Positions 8,622 to 16,600 of a stretch of 64,000 nt of DNA are shown here, in pieces. This DNA is from Paraburkholderia lycopersici. Its GTDB lineage: Bacteria; Pseudomonadota; Gammaproteobacteria; Burkholderiales; Burkholderiaceae. Numbering within the stretch: the stretch's first letter is position 1; the number at the start of each line of letters is the position of its first letter. The translations under genes and the position numbers were made by a program. The DNA is taken from assembly GCF_900096975.1 (NCBI RefSeq), contig NZ_FMYQ01000011.1, forward strand, positions 124,001 to 188,000, given 5' to 3'. The notes under the pieces were generated by a model, which worked only from the letters and a program-made list of their open reading frames with translations, ran no database searches and was not told the DNA's origin.

Positions 8622-8637
8622 TTGATCAATTGATAAA
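8622..8637. promoter_or_regulatory. candidate upstream activator site for TbuT-type regulator
   Basis: TTGATCAATTGATAAA differs at one base from the perfect palindrome TTGATCAATTGATCAA. Its form resembles the inverted-repeat activator sites of the XylR/DmpR group. It lies about 155 bp upstream of the -24 element, the usual enhancer distance for these systems. No second, equally clear copy was found. Confidence 0.6.
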
Positions 8638-9422
8638 AATATCGATATTTATTCAGTGAGTGTTAAAAACATAAATGACTGAACGATCCGGACGCCTGAA
8701 TGCAAGGGGGTTCCTTGTGACGTGATCGTTTTCGCCAAAAGCACCTATTATTTCGGATGCCGAATCATGCTTTGCGTGCTGTGACGACGGGAGACGAGGC
8801 GGGTCAGCCTCTTCGAGAACGCGCCGGTTTCAATGGATCTGGCGTTCGTCGTCATTCTTCGTATGTCCGCAACGGACGACAGCCATGCGGACCAGATCCT
8901 GCAACGCGCGCAATGCCCGTGTGCCGGAGAATGAGCGCTGGACTCCCGCCAAGGACCGGCGCCGCGTCTTTTGCAGTGGCGTGGCGACGCCGATCATGGA
9001 TGCGACGTTCAAGGGCTTTGTGAAAGTCGTACGTCATGTCGCCAGCCGCAAGCGCCTCGACCACGAAAAAGACGCTGCACGGCGTCACGCGCGGAAGGAC
9101 CGGCAGACGGCGCCGTAACGTCGGAGGTCGAACTCGTCGCCGGGCGCTAGCTAACGCTGCCGCTGTGCAACCTGGCGGCGTTGGCCACTCTGCCAGCCCG
9201 CGCTGGTCACCTGGTTTCGGGGCCGCTCAACCTTCCATGACCGGTACCGCGATTGCTTTCAGTTCGTTGCGGTCGATCCTGCGCTTCGGGGTCTGCTCCG
9301 CGCCGGCCTTGACGCCGGGCGCAGCGGTCGCGGCGCCTGCGGTCCAACGGAAGTTCAGGCTCCCCGAGGCGAACTTCTACGCGTCCGCGGCGTCCCGCTC
9401 GCGAGGGCGCCGGGGAACCCCG

Positions 9423-10817
9423 TCAGCGAAGCGTTTCGTTACGCAACCCGGTCGCCCCCAGCGGTCCGGCGACCTGGCGCTCTACGCGGGCGGCAAGCGA
9501 GAGCAGCGCCTTCTCGCTCGACGCGGGCCCCACGAGGCTCAATCCGAACGGCAGATTCCGGGCGGTAAAGCCGGCTGGCACGCTGATGGCGGCCAGCCCC
9601 AGCGGATTCGCGAAATAAGTGTAATAGCCCATGTTCGCGTTCAGGCTCACCGGATCCCGCTCCACCTCGTCGCATCGGTAGATCGTTCCCGCGGTCGGCA
9701 GGGCAAGGACGTCGATATCGTCGAAGACCCGCAGCGCGCGGCCCCTCAGCGCGTGCTGTCGGTAGAGCGCGCGGAACGCATCGGCGGCGTCGTATTTTCG
9801 TGCAGCGACGATCGCGTCGTACACGGCAGGATGGACGTCGTCGCGGTGCGTCGCCGCGAATTCGCCATACGTGATCCAGCGCTCGGCGACCAGCGCGCTG
9901 CCGAAAACCAGCCCGCCCGCTTCGGCGAACGGCGCATAGTCGACGCCAATCGCTTCGCCGCCGAGATCTTCCAGCATGCCGACGACGGCCCGGTAGTGAG
10001 CTTCCGCGTCGCGATCGCCGAAGAAGCGCAGTTCGTCCTCGCGCGGAATGCCGAAGCGGAACGCGGTACGTGCGTCCGCATGCGCCGAGCCGCTGCTGAT
10101 CGTTGCGGATTGGGCGTCCTGCTTCGTCAGCACGTCGAACACCCGGCCCGCATCGCCGACCGTAAGGGCGAACACGGGCGGTACGTCGAAGCTGCGATTG
10201 CAGTACAACATGCCTTCCGTTTCGATTGCGCCTGGCGTGGGCTTGAGGCCGACGACGTTGTTGAGCGCGGCGGGCACCCGGCCCGAGCCGCCGGTGTCGG
10301 AACCGATCGAGAACGCGGCCTGGCCGGTTGCCACCGCAACGGCCGATCCCGAGCTCGAGCCGCCCGGAATATACCGTTCGTCGAACGCGTTGCGACAGTG
10401 GCCGGTCAACGACCGGATGCCGACGAGACCGGTGGCGAAGTGATCCATGTTCTGCTTGCCGATCAGGATGGCGCCAGCGGCTTCGAGCCGCGCGACGAGC
10501 GGCGCGCTGCGTTCCGCGATGTAGCCGAATGCCGGGCACCCCGCCGTGGTGGGCAGACCGGCCGCGTCGATGTTGTCCTTCACACCGAATGGAATGCCGT
10601 AGAGCGGCAACGACGCGCCAGCGCGACGCGCGCGTTCGATGCGCTGCGCCGCGGCACGCGCGGCGTCGTGCCCGACCACGTGCGTCCACACGTGGTCGCC
10701 GGCACGTGCTGCGAGACGGCGGTAGATCTCGTCGATCAGCGACACAGGGGTGATCGCCCCGTTCGCGTACGCATCGGCGAGCGACTGGAAATCGAGGCTC
10801 AGGCGGGAGAGAGTCAT
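9423..10817 (-). CDS. amidase, allophanate-hydrolase-like (AtzF amidase domain)
   Basis: 464-aa amidase-signature hydrolase. It shows the Ser-cisSer-Lys machinery: Lys in GVKDNID, GGSSSGSAVAVA for the cis-Ser, and GSDTGGSGRVPAA for the nucleophile loop. The following LKPTPGAIETEGM and SFDVPPVFALTVGDA segments resemble allophanate hydrolases rather than generic GatA. It has only the amidase domain; the C-terminal domain of full AtzF/DUR1 proteins is absent. Last gene of the long minus-strand operon, 8 bp after a permease stop. It may release ammonia from an allophanate-, urea- or amide-like compound imported by the neighbouring transporters; the true substrate is not known. Start 10817 (MTLSRL) was preferred over 10847, which would overlap the permease. 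Confidence 0.82.
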   Translation of the reverse strand: MTLSRLSLDFQSLADAYANGAITPVSLIDEIYRRLAARAGDHVWTHVVGHDAARAAAQRIERARRAGASLPLYGIPFGVKDNIDAAGLPTTAGCPAFGYIAERSAPLVARLEAAGAILIGKQNMDHFATGLVGIRSLTGHCRNAFDERYIPGGSSSGSAVAVATGQAAFSIGSDTGGSGRVPAALNNVVGLKPTPGAIETEGMLYCNRSFDVPPVFALTVGDAGRVFDVLTKQDAQSATISSGSAHADARTAFRFGIPREDELRFFGDRDAEAHYRAVVGMLEDLGGEAIGVDYAPFAEAGGLVFGSALVAERWITYGEFAATHRDDVHPAVYDAIVAARKYDAADAFRALYRQHALRGRALRVFDDIDVLALPTAGTIYRCDEVERDPVSLNANMGYYTYFANPLGLAAISVPAGFTARNLPFGLSLVGPASSEKALLSLAARVERQVAGPLGATGLRNETLR

Positions 10818-10824
10818 GGCGGCG

Positions 10825-11574
10825 TCAGGACGACCAGTGAACGACATGCCGCGCGAGCGCCTCGAAGAGGCGGTCGGCGAGCAGCGAGAGAAAGCCGAGT
10901 ACGAGCAGGCCGGCCATCATCGTGGCGATCTGCAGGTTCTGCTGCGTGATGGCGAGGCGATACGCGACGCCGGCCGATGCGCCGGCCAGTTCGGCGGAAA
11001 CGAGCGCATAAAACGCAATCGTGATGCCGGTGCGCAAGCCGACGAACACGAACGGCAACGCGGCAGGCAGCCGGATCGTCCACAGCACTGTCGACGCATC
11101 GGCGCCGAGCGAACGTGCCGCGCGCACGTAGGTTTCGCTGGTGCGCTGCAGGCCGAGATGGGTCGAGAGCCAGACCGTGAAGAACACGCCCCAGCAGACC
11201 ACGAACCATTTGCCGAACTCGCTGAGTCCGAACCAGACGATGACGATCGGCACGAACGCGATGGGCGGGATAGGGCGCAGCAGCTGGAATACCGGCGTGA
11301 AGAGGCCGGCCGCGACGCGGTTCGCGCCCGTCAGCAGGCCGGTGGCGATGCCCGCCGCCGCGCCCGCGCCGTAGCCGATGGCCGCGCGCGCAAGGCTCCA
11401 GCCAATGTCGGTCCATCCTTCGCGGCTGCCGAGATAGCCGTAGAGTGCCTGCAGGACCCGCGTGGGCGGGGGAAACAGCAGCGCGTTGACGAGGTGCGAT
11501 GCCGCCGCGAGCTGCCATAGCCCGGCAAAGAGCGGCAGCGAGAGCATCGTCGCGAGGAACGCCGCGCGCCTCAT
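10825..11574 (-). CDS. ABC transporter permease, nitrate/sulfonate/taurine type (system 1)
   Basis: 249-aa SsuC/TauC-family inner-membrane permease with about six hydrophobic segments. The EAA-type loop region reads VRAARSLGADASTVLWTIRL, followed by PAALPFVFVGLRTG, typical of this family. Its ATG (11572-11574) overlaps the stop of the binding-protein gene in an ATGA, so translation is probably coupled. Together with the ATPase (12629-13522) and binding protein (11571-12572) it forms a complete importer. Confidence 0.9.
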   Translation of the reverse strand: MRRAAFLATMLSLPLFAGLWQLAAASHLVNALLFPPPTRVLQALYGYLGSREGWTDIGWSLARAAIGYGAGAAAGIATGLLTGANRVAAGLFTPVFQLLRPIPPIAFVPIVIVWFGLSEFGKWFVVCWGVFFTVWLSTHLGLQRTSETYVRAARSLGADASTVLWTIRLPAALPFVFVGLRTGITIAFYALVSAELAGASAGVAYRLAITQQNLQIATMMAGLLVLGFLSLLADRLFEALARHVVHWSS

Positions 11575-12572
11575 TGCGCGTTGCCCGCGCGCGCCGGCAG
11601 CCGCACGCGGTCGGCCGCGACCTGCGCGAGCGGCGCGCTGAAAACGATGCGGCCGAAGTCGGGCAACGCTGCGCCTTGCGGCGCATTGCCGGTCGCGAGT
11701 CGCCATTGCGCGTGACGCTGCAGCGTATCGAGCGTGCGCGCATCGAGCGTCAGATCGAACACGTAGTCATGCCAGATCGCGGCCAGGTCGTCGCGCGGCA
11801 TGCGCGTGGCAGCGGCGATCGTCGTGATCGCGTCGTCCGGATGCGCCTTCAGCCACTGTTCGGCTTCGAGCAGCGCGCGCAGGAATGCGGCGGCGGCCGT
11901 GCGATGCGCCTGCAGCCATGCCTGCTCGACGACGATATTGAACGTCTCCGCATAGACACCCTGGGTCGGCAGCTCGCGCGCGTCGGCGCCGAGCGCCTTC
12001 TTGCCGTTCGAGATGAAAGGCTCCCAACTGTCGTAGGCGTCGATGCTCCCGCTGGCGAGCGCGGCCGGCATGTCCTGCGGGCGCAGGTTCACGAGCGTCA
12101 CGTCGCCGGGCTTCAGGCCCGCGCGTTGCAGCAGCGTGTTCGTGTAGATGTCGCTGCCGGTGCCCGCGCTGAAGCCGATGCGTTTGCCGCGCAGGTCGGC
12201 GGGCGTCGCGATGTGCGCGTCCGTGCGCGCGAGCGTCTTGTCGTCCGAATATTCCATCCGCGCGAGCAGTGCTATCTTCTGGCCGGCGAATACGGCGGCC
12301 GTCACCGGCGCCTCGGCCGTGGTCGCCACGTCCGCGCCGCCGCCGAGCACCGTCTGAAGCGCCTCGCGGCCGCTGCTGAAATTGCTGACTACGACGTCCA
12401 GCCCGTTCTTCTCGAAAAAGCCGCGTTCCTTCGCGATGATCGTCAGGCCGGAAATCGGCGCGAGATTCTGCGCGAGGCGTACCGTTTCGGCGGCGTGGGC
12501 GGCGGACGAGACGAGTGCCGCGGCAAGGGCTGCCGCGAGCAGCTTGCCGAAGTGCGTGAAGCGGTCGTGCAT
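11571..12572 (-). CDS. ABC transporter substrate-binding protein, SsuA/TauA-like (system 1)
   Basis: 333-aa periplasmic binding protein. The signal peptide covers about residues 1-27 (Ala-rich, ending AHAAE), then the NMT1/SsuA-like pattern follows: ISGLTIIAKERGFFEKNGLDV, ALQTVLGGGADVATT and a phosphate/sulfonate-type ligand region GFSAGTGSDIYT. Substrates of the family are small anions or organosulfur and pyrimidine-like compounds; this sequence alone does not fix one. The stop overlaps the permease ATG. The ATPase gene lies 56 bp upstream. Confidence 0.9.
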   Translation of the reverse strand: MHDRFTHFGKLLAAALAAALVSSAAHAAETVRLAQNLAPISGLTIIAKERGFFEKNGLDVVVSNFSSGREALQTVLGGGADVATTAEAPVTAAVFAGQKIALLARMEYSDDKTLARTDAHIATPADLRGKRIGFSAGTGSDIYTNTLLQRAGLKPGDVTLVNLRPQDMPAALASGSIDAYDSWEPFISNGKKALGADARELPTQGVYAETFNIVVEQAWLQAHRTAAAAFLRALLEAEQWLKAHPDDAITTIAAATRMPRDDLAAIWHDYVFDLTLDARTLDTLQRHAQWRLATGNAPQGAALPDFGRIVFSAPLAQVAADRVRLPARAGNAQ

Positions 12573-12628
12573 GAGAATCCCCGAAAGCAGATGTGGTGAA
12601 GGTGTCGTCCAAAGCCGCGCCGGTCGCA

Positions 12629-13522
12629 TCAGCCCTCCGGTGCCGTGGCGTATGCAACGGGCTCGCCGGCCGGGGCGGAAGGCTCCGCGTCCGTGGTTGC
12701 CCGAGGTGCGTCGTCGTCGAAGGCCTTGAGGCTTTCGTCGCGCAGCAGCGCGAGCAGCCGCGAGCGGATCGAAAAGAACTCGACCGACCGCGTCGTGGCT
12801 TCGTCGCGGGGCCGCGCGAGCGGCACCGGCACGATCTCCTTGATCCGGCCGGGGCGAGCCGTCATCACGTAGATGCGGTCCGAGAGAAAGATCGCCTCGT
12901 CGATGTCGTGCGTGATCAGAAGCACCGAAAGCCGCAGGCTGCGCCACATCGACGTGAGCAGTTCCTGCATGATCGTGCGCGTTTGCGCGTCGAGCGCGCC
13001 GAAAGGCTCGTCCATCAGCAGGATGCGCGGCGACGTCGCGAGCGCGCGCACGATGCCGACGCGCTGCCTCATGCCGCCCGAAAGCTGCTCCGGAAACATC
13101 GTCTCGATCGACGAAAGGCCCGCCATCGCGAGTAGTTCGCGAGCGCGCTCGCGGCGCTGGGCGCGCGGCATGCCCCGACGCTTGAGTCCGTACTCGACGT
13201 TGGCGCGCACGCTCATCCACGGAAACAGCGAATATTGCTGGAACACGACGCCGCGGTCGGCGCCCGGCCCGATCACCGGGCGGCCGTCGATCGTGATGGC
13301 GCCGGACGCGGGCCGCTGGAACCCCGCCACGGCATTGAGCAGCGACGATTTTCCGCAACCGGACGGGCCGATTACCGCGACGAACTCGCCCGGCGCGACT
13401 TCGAGGCTGACGTCGTCGAGCGCCTGTACGGCCGCCGCGGGTCGTTGCCACGGGTAGGGGCGCCGCCCTTCGAAGCCGATCGACAGGTGCGCGACTTGCA
13501 GATGGCCGGCGTCCGCACTCAT
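12629..13522 (-). CDS. ABC transporter ATP-binding protein, SsuB/TauB-like (system 1)
   Basis: 297-aa ATPase: Walker A GPSGCGKSS, Q-loop VFQQYSLFPW, signature LSGGMRQR, Walker B ILLMDEPFGALD and switch His in LLITHDIDEA. The Q-loop text is typical of nitrate/sulfonate/taurine systems. An extra C-terminal tail of about 35 residues is proline/alanine-rich and without motif. Its ATG sits inside the stop of the DUF971 gene (ATGA), so the two are translationally coupled. Confidence 0.92.
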   Translation of the reverse strand: MSADAGHLQVAHLSIGFEGRRPYPWQRPAAAVQALDDVSLEVAPGEFVAVIGPSGCGKSSLLNAVAGFQRPASGAITIDGRPVIGPGADRGVVFQQYSLFPWMSVRANVEYGLKRRGMPRAQRRERARELLAMAGLSSIETMFPEQLSGGMRQRVGIVRALATSPRILLMDEPFGALDAQTRTIMQELLTSMWRSLRLSVLLITHDIDEAIFLSDRIYVMTARPGRIKEIVPVPLARPRDEATTRSVEFFSIRSRLLALLRDESLKAFDDDAPRATTDAEPSAPAGEPVAYATAPEG

Positions 13523-13875
13523 TGGCTGGCCTCGGGCAGATGGCCCGGCGAGAATGAAGGCGGCCACGCTTCGCCGCCCGGGTTGCCACGGCCCAGCGCG
13601 TGAAGCCACGACCACGGGTAGATGCCGCGCGCGTGGCCGTCGCTGAACGAGAGCTGCACGCCATAACCCATCGGCTCGATGCCGCTCAACGTCACGTCCG
13701 GGGAGACTACGACGGCGGCGGCCGGGTTGCCGGCGAGCCGGACACGCCTGCATCCGGCGCATGGGCACGCCGCGCGCAGTTGCGCATGCGCGATGCGCTG
13801 GGTCTCGCCGTCCGGCCAGCGCAGCGTGAGCACGCGGGCCGTGGCGTCGATGCGGATCTCGTCCGGCGTTCTCAT
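13519..13875 (-). CDS. DUF971 (GBBH-like N-terminal) domain protein
   Basis: 118-aa single-domain protein of the DUF971 family, the fold found as the N-terminal domain of gamma-butyrobetaine hydroxylase. Visible features are the LTLRWPDGETQRIAHAQLR strand-turn pattern and a cysteine group at Cys37, Cys39 and Cys42 (CPCAGC) that probably binds a metal. A conserved YGVQLSFSDGHARGIYPW block follows. Stand-alone members occur near iron-sulfur proteins. Here it is wedged between a HEAT-repeat gene and an ATPase gene, overlapping both by four bases, so it is a real part of this operon. Its role is unknown; metal or Fe-S delivery is a guess. Confidence 0.88.
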   Translation of the reverse strand: MRTPDEIRIDATARVLTLRWPDGETQRIAHAQLRAACPCAGCRRVRLAGNPAAAVVVSPDVTLSGIEPMGYGVQLSFSDGHARGIYPWSWLHALGRGNPGGEAWPPSFSPGHLPEASQ

Positions 13876-14867
13876 GGCGCGCGGCCTTCAATCTGGCCGA
13901 TCGCGATGCGTATCGCCTTGCGCACGTCCGGATCGCGGTCTTCGAGCGCGGCTCGCAGCGCGGGCAGCGAGTCGCGCGAGCCCAGTTCGCCGAGCGCAAG
14001 CGCGGCCTCCTTGCGCAGATTGCTGATCGTGTGCGCGAGCAGCGCCGCGACGGCGGACGCCGCTCGCGCGTCGCGCAGTTGCCCGAGTGCGCGGACCGCG
14101 CGCAATCTCACTTGCCAGTAAGCGTCGTCGAGCGCGGCGATCAGCGGTTCGCTTGCCGACGCCGCGCGCAGCTTGCCGAGCGTGGTCGCCGCCTCTTCGC
14201 GGACCTGCCACGCCGGATCGCGCAACGCCGCGAGCAGCGCATCGACGATTGCCGGATCGGACGGCGACGCGAACCCGAGCGCGCCGACCGCCGCGCGCCT
14301 CACGTCGGCGTGCGGGTCGCCGGCGGCGAGCGAAGCAAGCGGCGCGAGCGCGCGCGCGTCCTTCAACCAGCCGAGCACCGCGACGGCCTCGATCCGCACC
14401 TCGGCGCTCGCGTCGGGCAGCGCGTGCAGCGCCGGCTCGAACGCCTGCGCGAAGCGCAGTTCGCGCAGGCCGCGCAGCACGGAGCGGCGCACGAACGGCT
14501 CGGGCCGCGCGGCCCAGCGGCGCAGCACGTGCCCCGATGACGGCGCCTTCAATTCCGACAGGCTCTGAGCGGCCGCTGCGCGCACATCGTCGTCGCCATC
14601 GAGCAACGCGGCGCAGAGCGCTTCGACGACATCGTCCTCTTCCCATGCAGCCAGCACGGCGGCCGCTTCGCGCCGCACGTCGGGCGCGGGGTCCTCGCGC
14701 AATGCCGCAACGAACGCGGGCAGCAGCGCGGGGTCTTCCAGATCCGCGAGTTCGAATAGCGCGATGCGGCGCACGGCGGGGTCGGCGTCGGCGAGGCGAG
14801 CAAGCAGCGCGGCAGCTTCGGCGGGCAAGTTCTGCGCGTTCGCGAGGGGCAGCGAGGAAACGGTCAT
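13872..14867 (-). CDS. HEAT-repeat protein
   Basis: 331 aa made almost wholly of about nine or ten HEAT/PBS-lyase-type helical repeats, each containing a variant of DPDVRKAAVAALG. The protein is strongly acidic and alanine-rich with no signal peptide, so it is probably cytoplasmic. Such repeats form a curved scaffold for protein-protein contacts; related repeats occur in bilin lyases and in factors that assemble enzymes. Position between the two transporters and overlap with DUF971 suggest an assembly or docking role for the AprA/AprB-like pair or the ATPases. No enzymatic motif was seen. Confidence 0.88.
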   Translation of the reverse strand: MTVSSLPLANAQNLPAEAAALLARLADADPAVRRIALFELADLEDPALLPAFVAALREDPAPDVRREAAAVLAAWEEDDVVEALCAALLDGDDDVRAAAAQSLSELKAPSSGHVLRRWAARPEPFVRRSVLRGLRELRFAQAFEPALHALPDASAEVRIEAVAVLGWLKDARALAPLASLAAGDPHADVRRAAVGALGFASPSDPAIVDALLAALRDPAWQVREEAATTLGKLRAASASEPLIAALDDAYWQVRLRAVRALGQLRDARAASAVAALLAHTISNLRKEAALALGELGSRDSLPALRAALEDRDPDVRKAIRIAIGQIEGRAP

Positions 14868-14898
14868 AGGTAACGAAGAATGTCTGGGGAGGTGGGCG

Positions 14899-15708
14899 TC
14901 AGCCCGCGTCGCGCAGCAGCGCGAGACAGCGGCGCTTGATATCGACGAACGCCGCTTCGGTCGTGCTGTCGTCGGTACGCGGCCGCGGAAGCGGCACCGC
15001 GATGTCGGCGACGAGCCGCGCCGGCCGCTGCGACAGCATCAGAATGCGGTCGCCGAGGAACAGCGCCTCGTCGATGTCGTGCGTGACGAATACGACGGTG
15101 GTATGGATCCTCGCCCAGATGTCGAGCAGCAGCGTCTGCATCATGCGGCGCGTCTGGGCGTCGAGCGCGCCGAAAGGCTCGTCCATCAACAGGATGCGCG
15201 GACCGTTGATCAGCACGCGCGCGATTTCCACGCGCTGCTGCATGCCGCCCGACAACTGCGCCGGGTAGTGCGACTCGAAGCCGGCCAGCCCGACGAGCGC
15301 GAGGAGATCGGCGGCCTGCCGCCGGCGCTCGCGCGCGCTGACGCCCTTCATCTTGAGACCGAACGCGACGTTGTCGATCACGCGCTTCCACGGAAACAGC
15401 GTGTGCTGCTGGAACACGATCCCGCGCTCGGGATGCGGCCGGTCGACGGCGAGCTCGTCTACCACGATTTCGCCGCGCGTCGCCGCAACGTGGCCGGCGA
15501 TCGCGCCGAGCAAGGTCGATTTTCCGCAGCCTGACGGTCCGAGCACGCAGACGAATTCGCCGGGCGCGATGTCGATGTCGAGCGTGTCGAGCGCCGCGAA
15601 GCGCGCGTGCGGCGGTCCGACCTCGACGGTAAGCGAGCGAACCTCGATATGGCCTGGCCCGTGGGACGCGAGCGGCGCGGCGGCTGCAGTAGCGGCCGGC
15701 GTGCTCAT
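14899..15708 (-). CDS. ABC transporter ATP-binding protein, SsuB/TauB-like (system 2)
   Basis: 269-aa ATPase with Walker A GPSGCGKST, Q-loop VFQQHTLFPW, signature LSGGMQQR, Walker B ILLMDEPFGALD and FVTHDIDEA. The start at 15708 overlaps the permease stop (ATGA). It is closely similar in style to the system 1 ATPase but clearly not identical, which indicates an old duplication or two separately recruited importers. A 31-bp gap separates it from the HEAT-repeat gene. Confidence 0.92.
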   Translation of the reverse strand: MSTPAATAAAAPLASHGPGHIEVRSLTVEVGPPHARFAALDTLDIDIAPGEFVCVLGPSGCGKSTLLGAIAGHVAATRGEIVVDELAVDRPHPERGIVFQQHTLFPWKRVIDNVAFGLKMKGVSARERRRQAADLLALVGLAGFESHYPAQLSGGMQQRVEIARVLINGPRILLMDEPFGALDAQTRRMMQTLLLDIWARIHTTVVFVTHDIDEALFLGDRILMLSQRPARLVADIAVPLPRPRTDDSTTEAAFVDIKRRCLALLRDAG

Positions 15709-16565
15709 TGACGTGCTCCGCGCAGCCGATACCACGGCGTCAGCGCGGTGCCGATGCGCTTGACGAGCAGGCTGCTGCCCATGCCGAGCACGCCGATCAG
15801 CGCCATGCCGACGACGATGTCCGCGTAGTTCTGCAATGTATAGGATTCCCACGTGAAGTAGCCGATGCCGTACTGTCCCGCGATCATTTCGGCGGTGACG
15901 AGGCAGAACCAGGCGGTGCCCATGCCGATCGAAAGCCCGGTGAAGATCGACGGCGCGGCGCCCGGCAGCACGACCTCCGTATAGAGCGACAGCGTGCCGG
16001 TACCGAGCCCGCGCGCGGTCGCGACGAGCCGCGGATCGACCGCCTCGACGCCGTGGATCGTGTTCAGCAGGATCGGAAACAACGCGCCGATGAACGTGAT
16101 GAACATCATGCTCAACTCGGAAGACGGAAACATCAGGATCGCGAGCGGAATCCATGCGACGGCCGGAATCGGGCGCAGCACTTCGAGCGGCGGCAACAAG
16201 ATGTCCTCGAGCGCGCGGTAGCGGCCGATCGCGAGGCCGAGTCCGACGCCGGAGACGGCAGCCGCGCAGAAGCCGGCGAGTACGCGCGTGAGGCTCGCGG
16301 CCAGATGCATCGGCAGCTTCGGCGAGTGCAGCAGCTCCCATAGCGCCGGAATGGCGTCGGCCGGCGACGGCACGTTCGCGAACGTGACGATGCGCAGCGA
16401 CAGCCGGTAGTGCACGGCCAGTTGCCAGGCGGCGACGAACAGCACGATCGACGCGATGCGCAAGGCGCGCCGGAAGGCCGGCGAGCGGCGGCCGTCCGCC
16501 GCCGTCGGCGCGCGTTCCGGCGCCGTGGCGCGCCGGCGTCCGGTGAGATCGAGCGTGGCAGACAT
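15705..16565 (-). CDS. ABC transporter permease, nitrate/sulfonate/taurine type (system 2)
   Basis: 286-aa SsuC-family permease with a basic N-terminal segment of about 35 residues and then six hydrophobic segments. The EAA-loop region reads VATARGLGTGTLSLYTEVVLPGAAP. The start is supported by GAGGAG about 7 nt upstream of the ATG at 16565. It sits 35 bp after the binding-protein gene and overlaps the ATPase gene by four bases. Confidence 0.9.
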   Translation of the reverse strand: MSATLDLTGRRRATAPERAPTAADGRRSPAFRRALRIASIVLFVAAWQLAVHYRLSLRIVTFANVPSPADAIPALWELLHSPKLPMHLAASLTRVLAGFCAAAVSGVGLGLAIGRYRALEDILLPPLEVLRPIPAVAWIPLAILMFPSSELSMMFITFIGALFPILLNTIHGVEAVDPRLVATARGLGTGTLSLYTEVVLPGAAPSIFTGLSIGMGTAWFCLVTAEMIAGQYGIGYFTWESYTLQNYADIVVGMALIGVLGMGSSLLVKRIGTALTPWYRLRGARQ

Positions 16566-16600
16566 GCGGACTCCTCGAAGGGGGCAATATCGATGCCGGT

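Larger units (their letters stand above)
8377..9422. other. control region and gene-poor stretch upstream of tmoA
   Basis: About 1 kb without a supported gene. The tmoA-proximal part holds the sigma-54 promoter (8451-8467), the palindromic activator site (8622-8637) and a perfect 14-bp AT palindrome AAATATCGATATTT (8637-8650) in locally AT-rich DNA. The part from about 8750 to 9422 has only short frames with no consistent protein character. It may be decayed coding sequence, since pieces of TOBE-like text seem visible in shifting frames near 9036-9115. Confidence 0.6.

Noticed and set aside
8757..9120. Several overlapping frames and TOBE-like text (LHG, then DGAVTSEVELVAG in another frame) near 9036-9115
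   Set aside because: Similarity is short and needs a frame change and there is a stop right after it; too weak to call a molybdate-binding pseudogene.
9234..9370. Minus-strand open stretch ending AIAVPVMEG and a stop
   Set aside because: No start codon, ribosome-binding site or recognisable family; probably non-coding or a decayed fragment.
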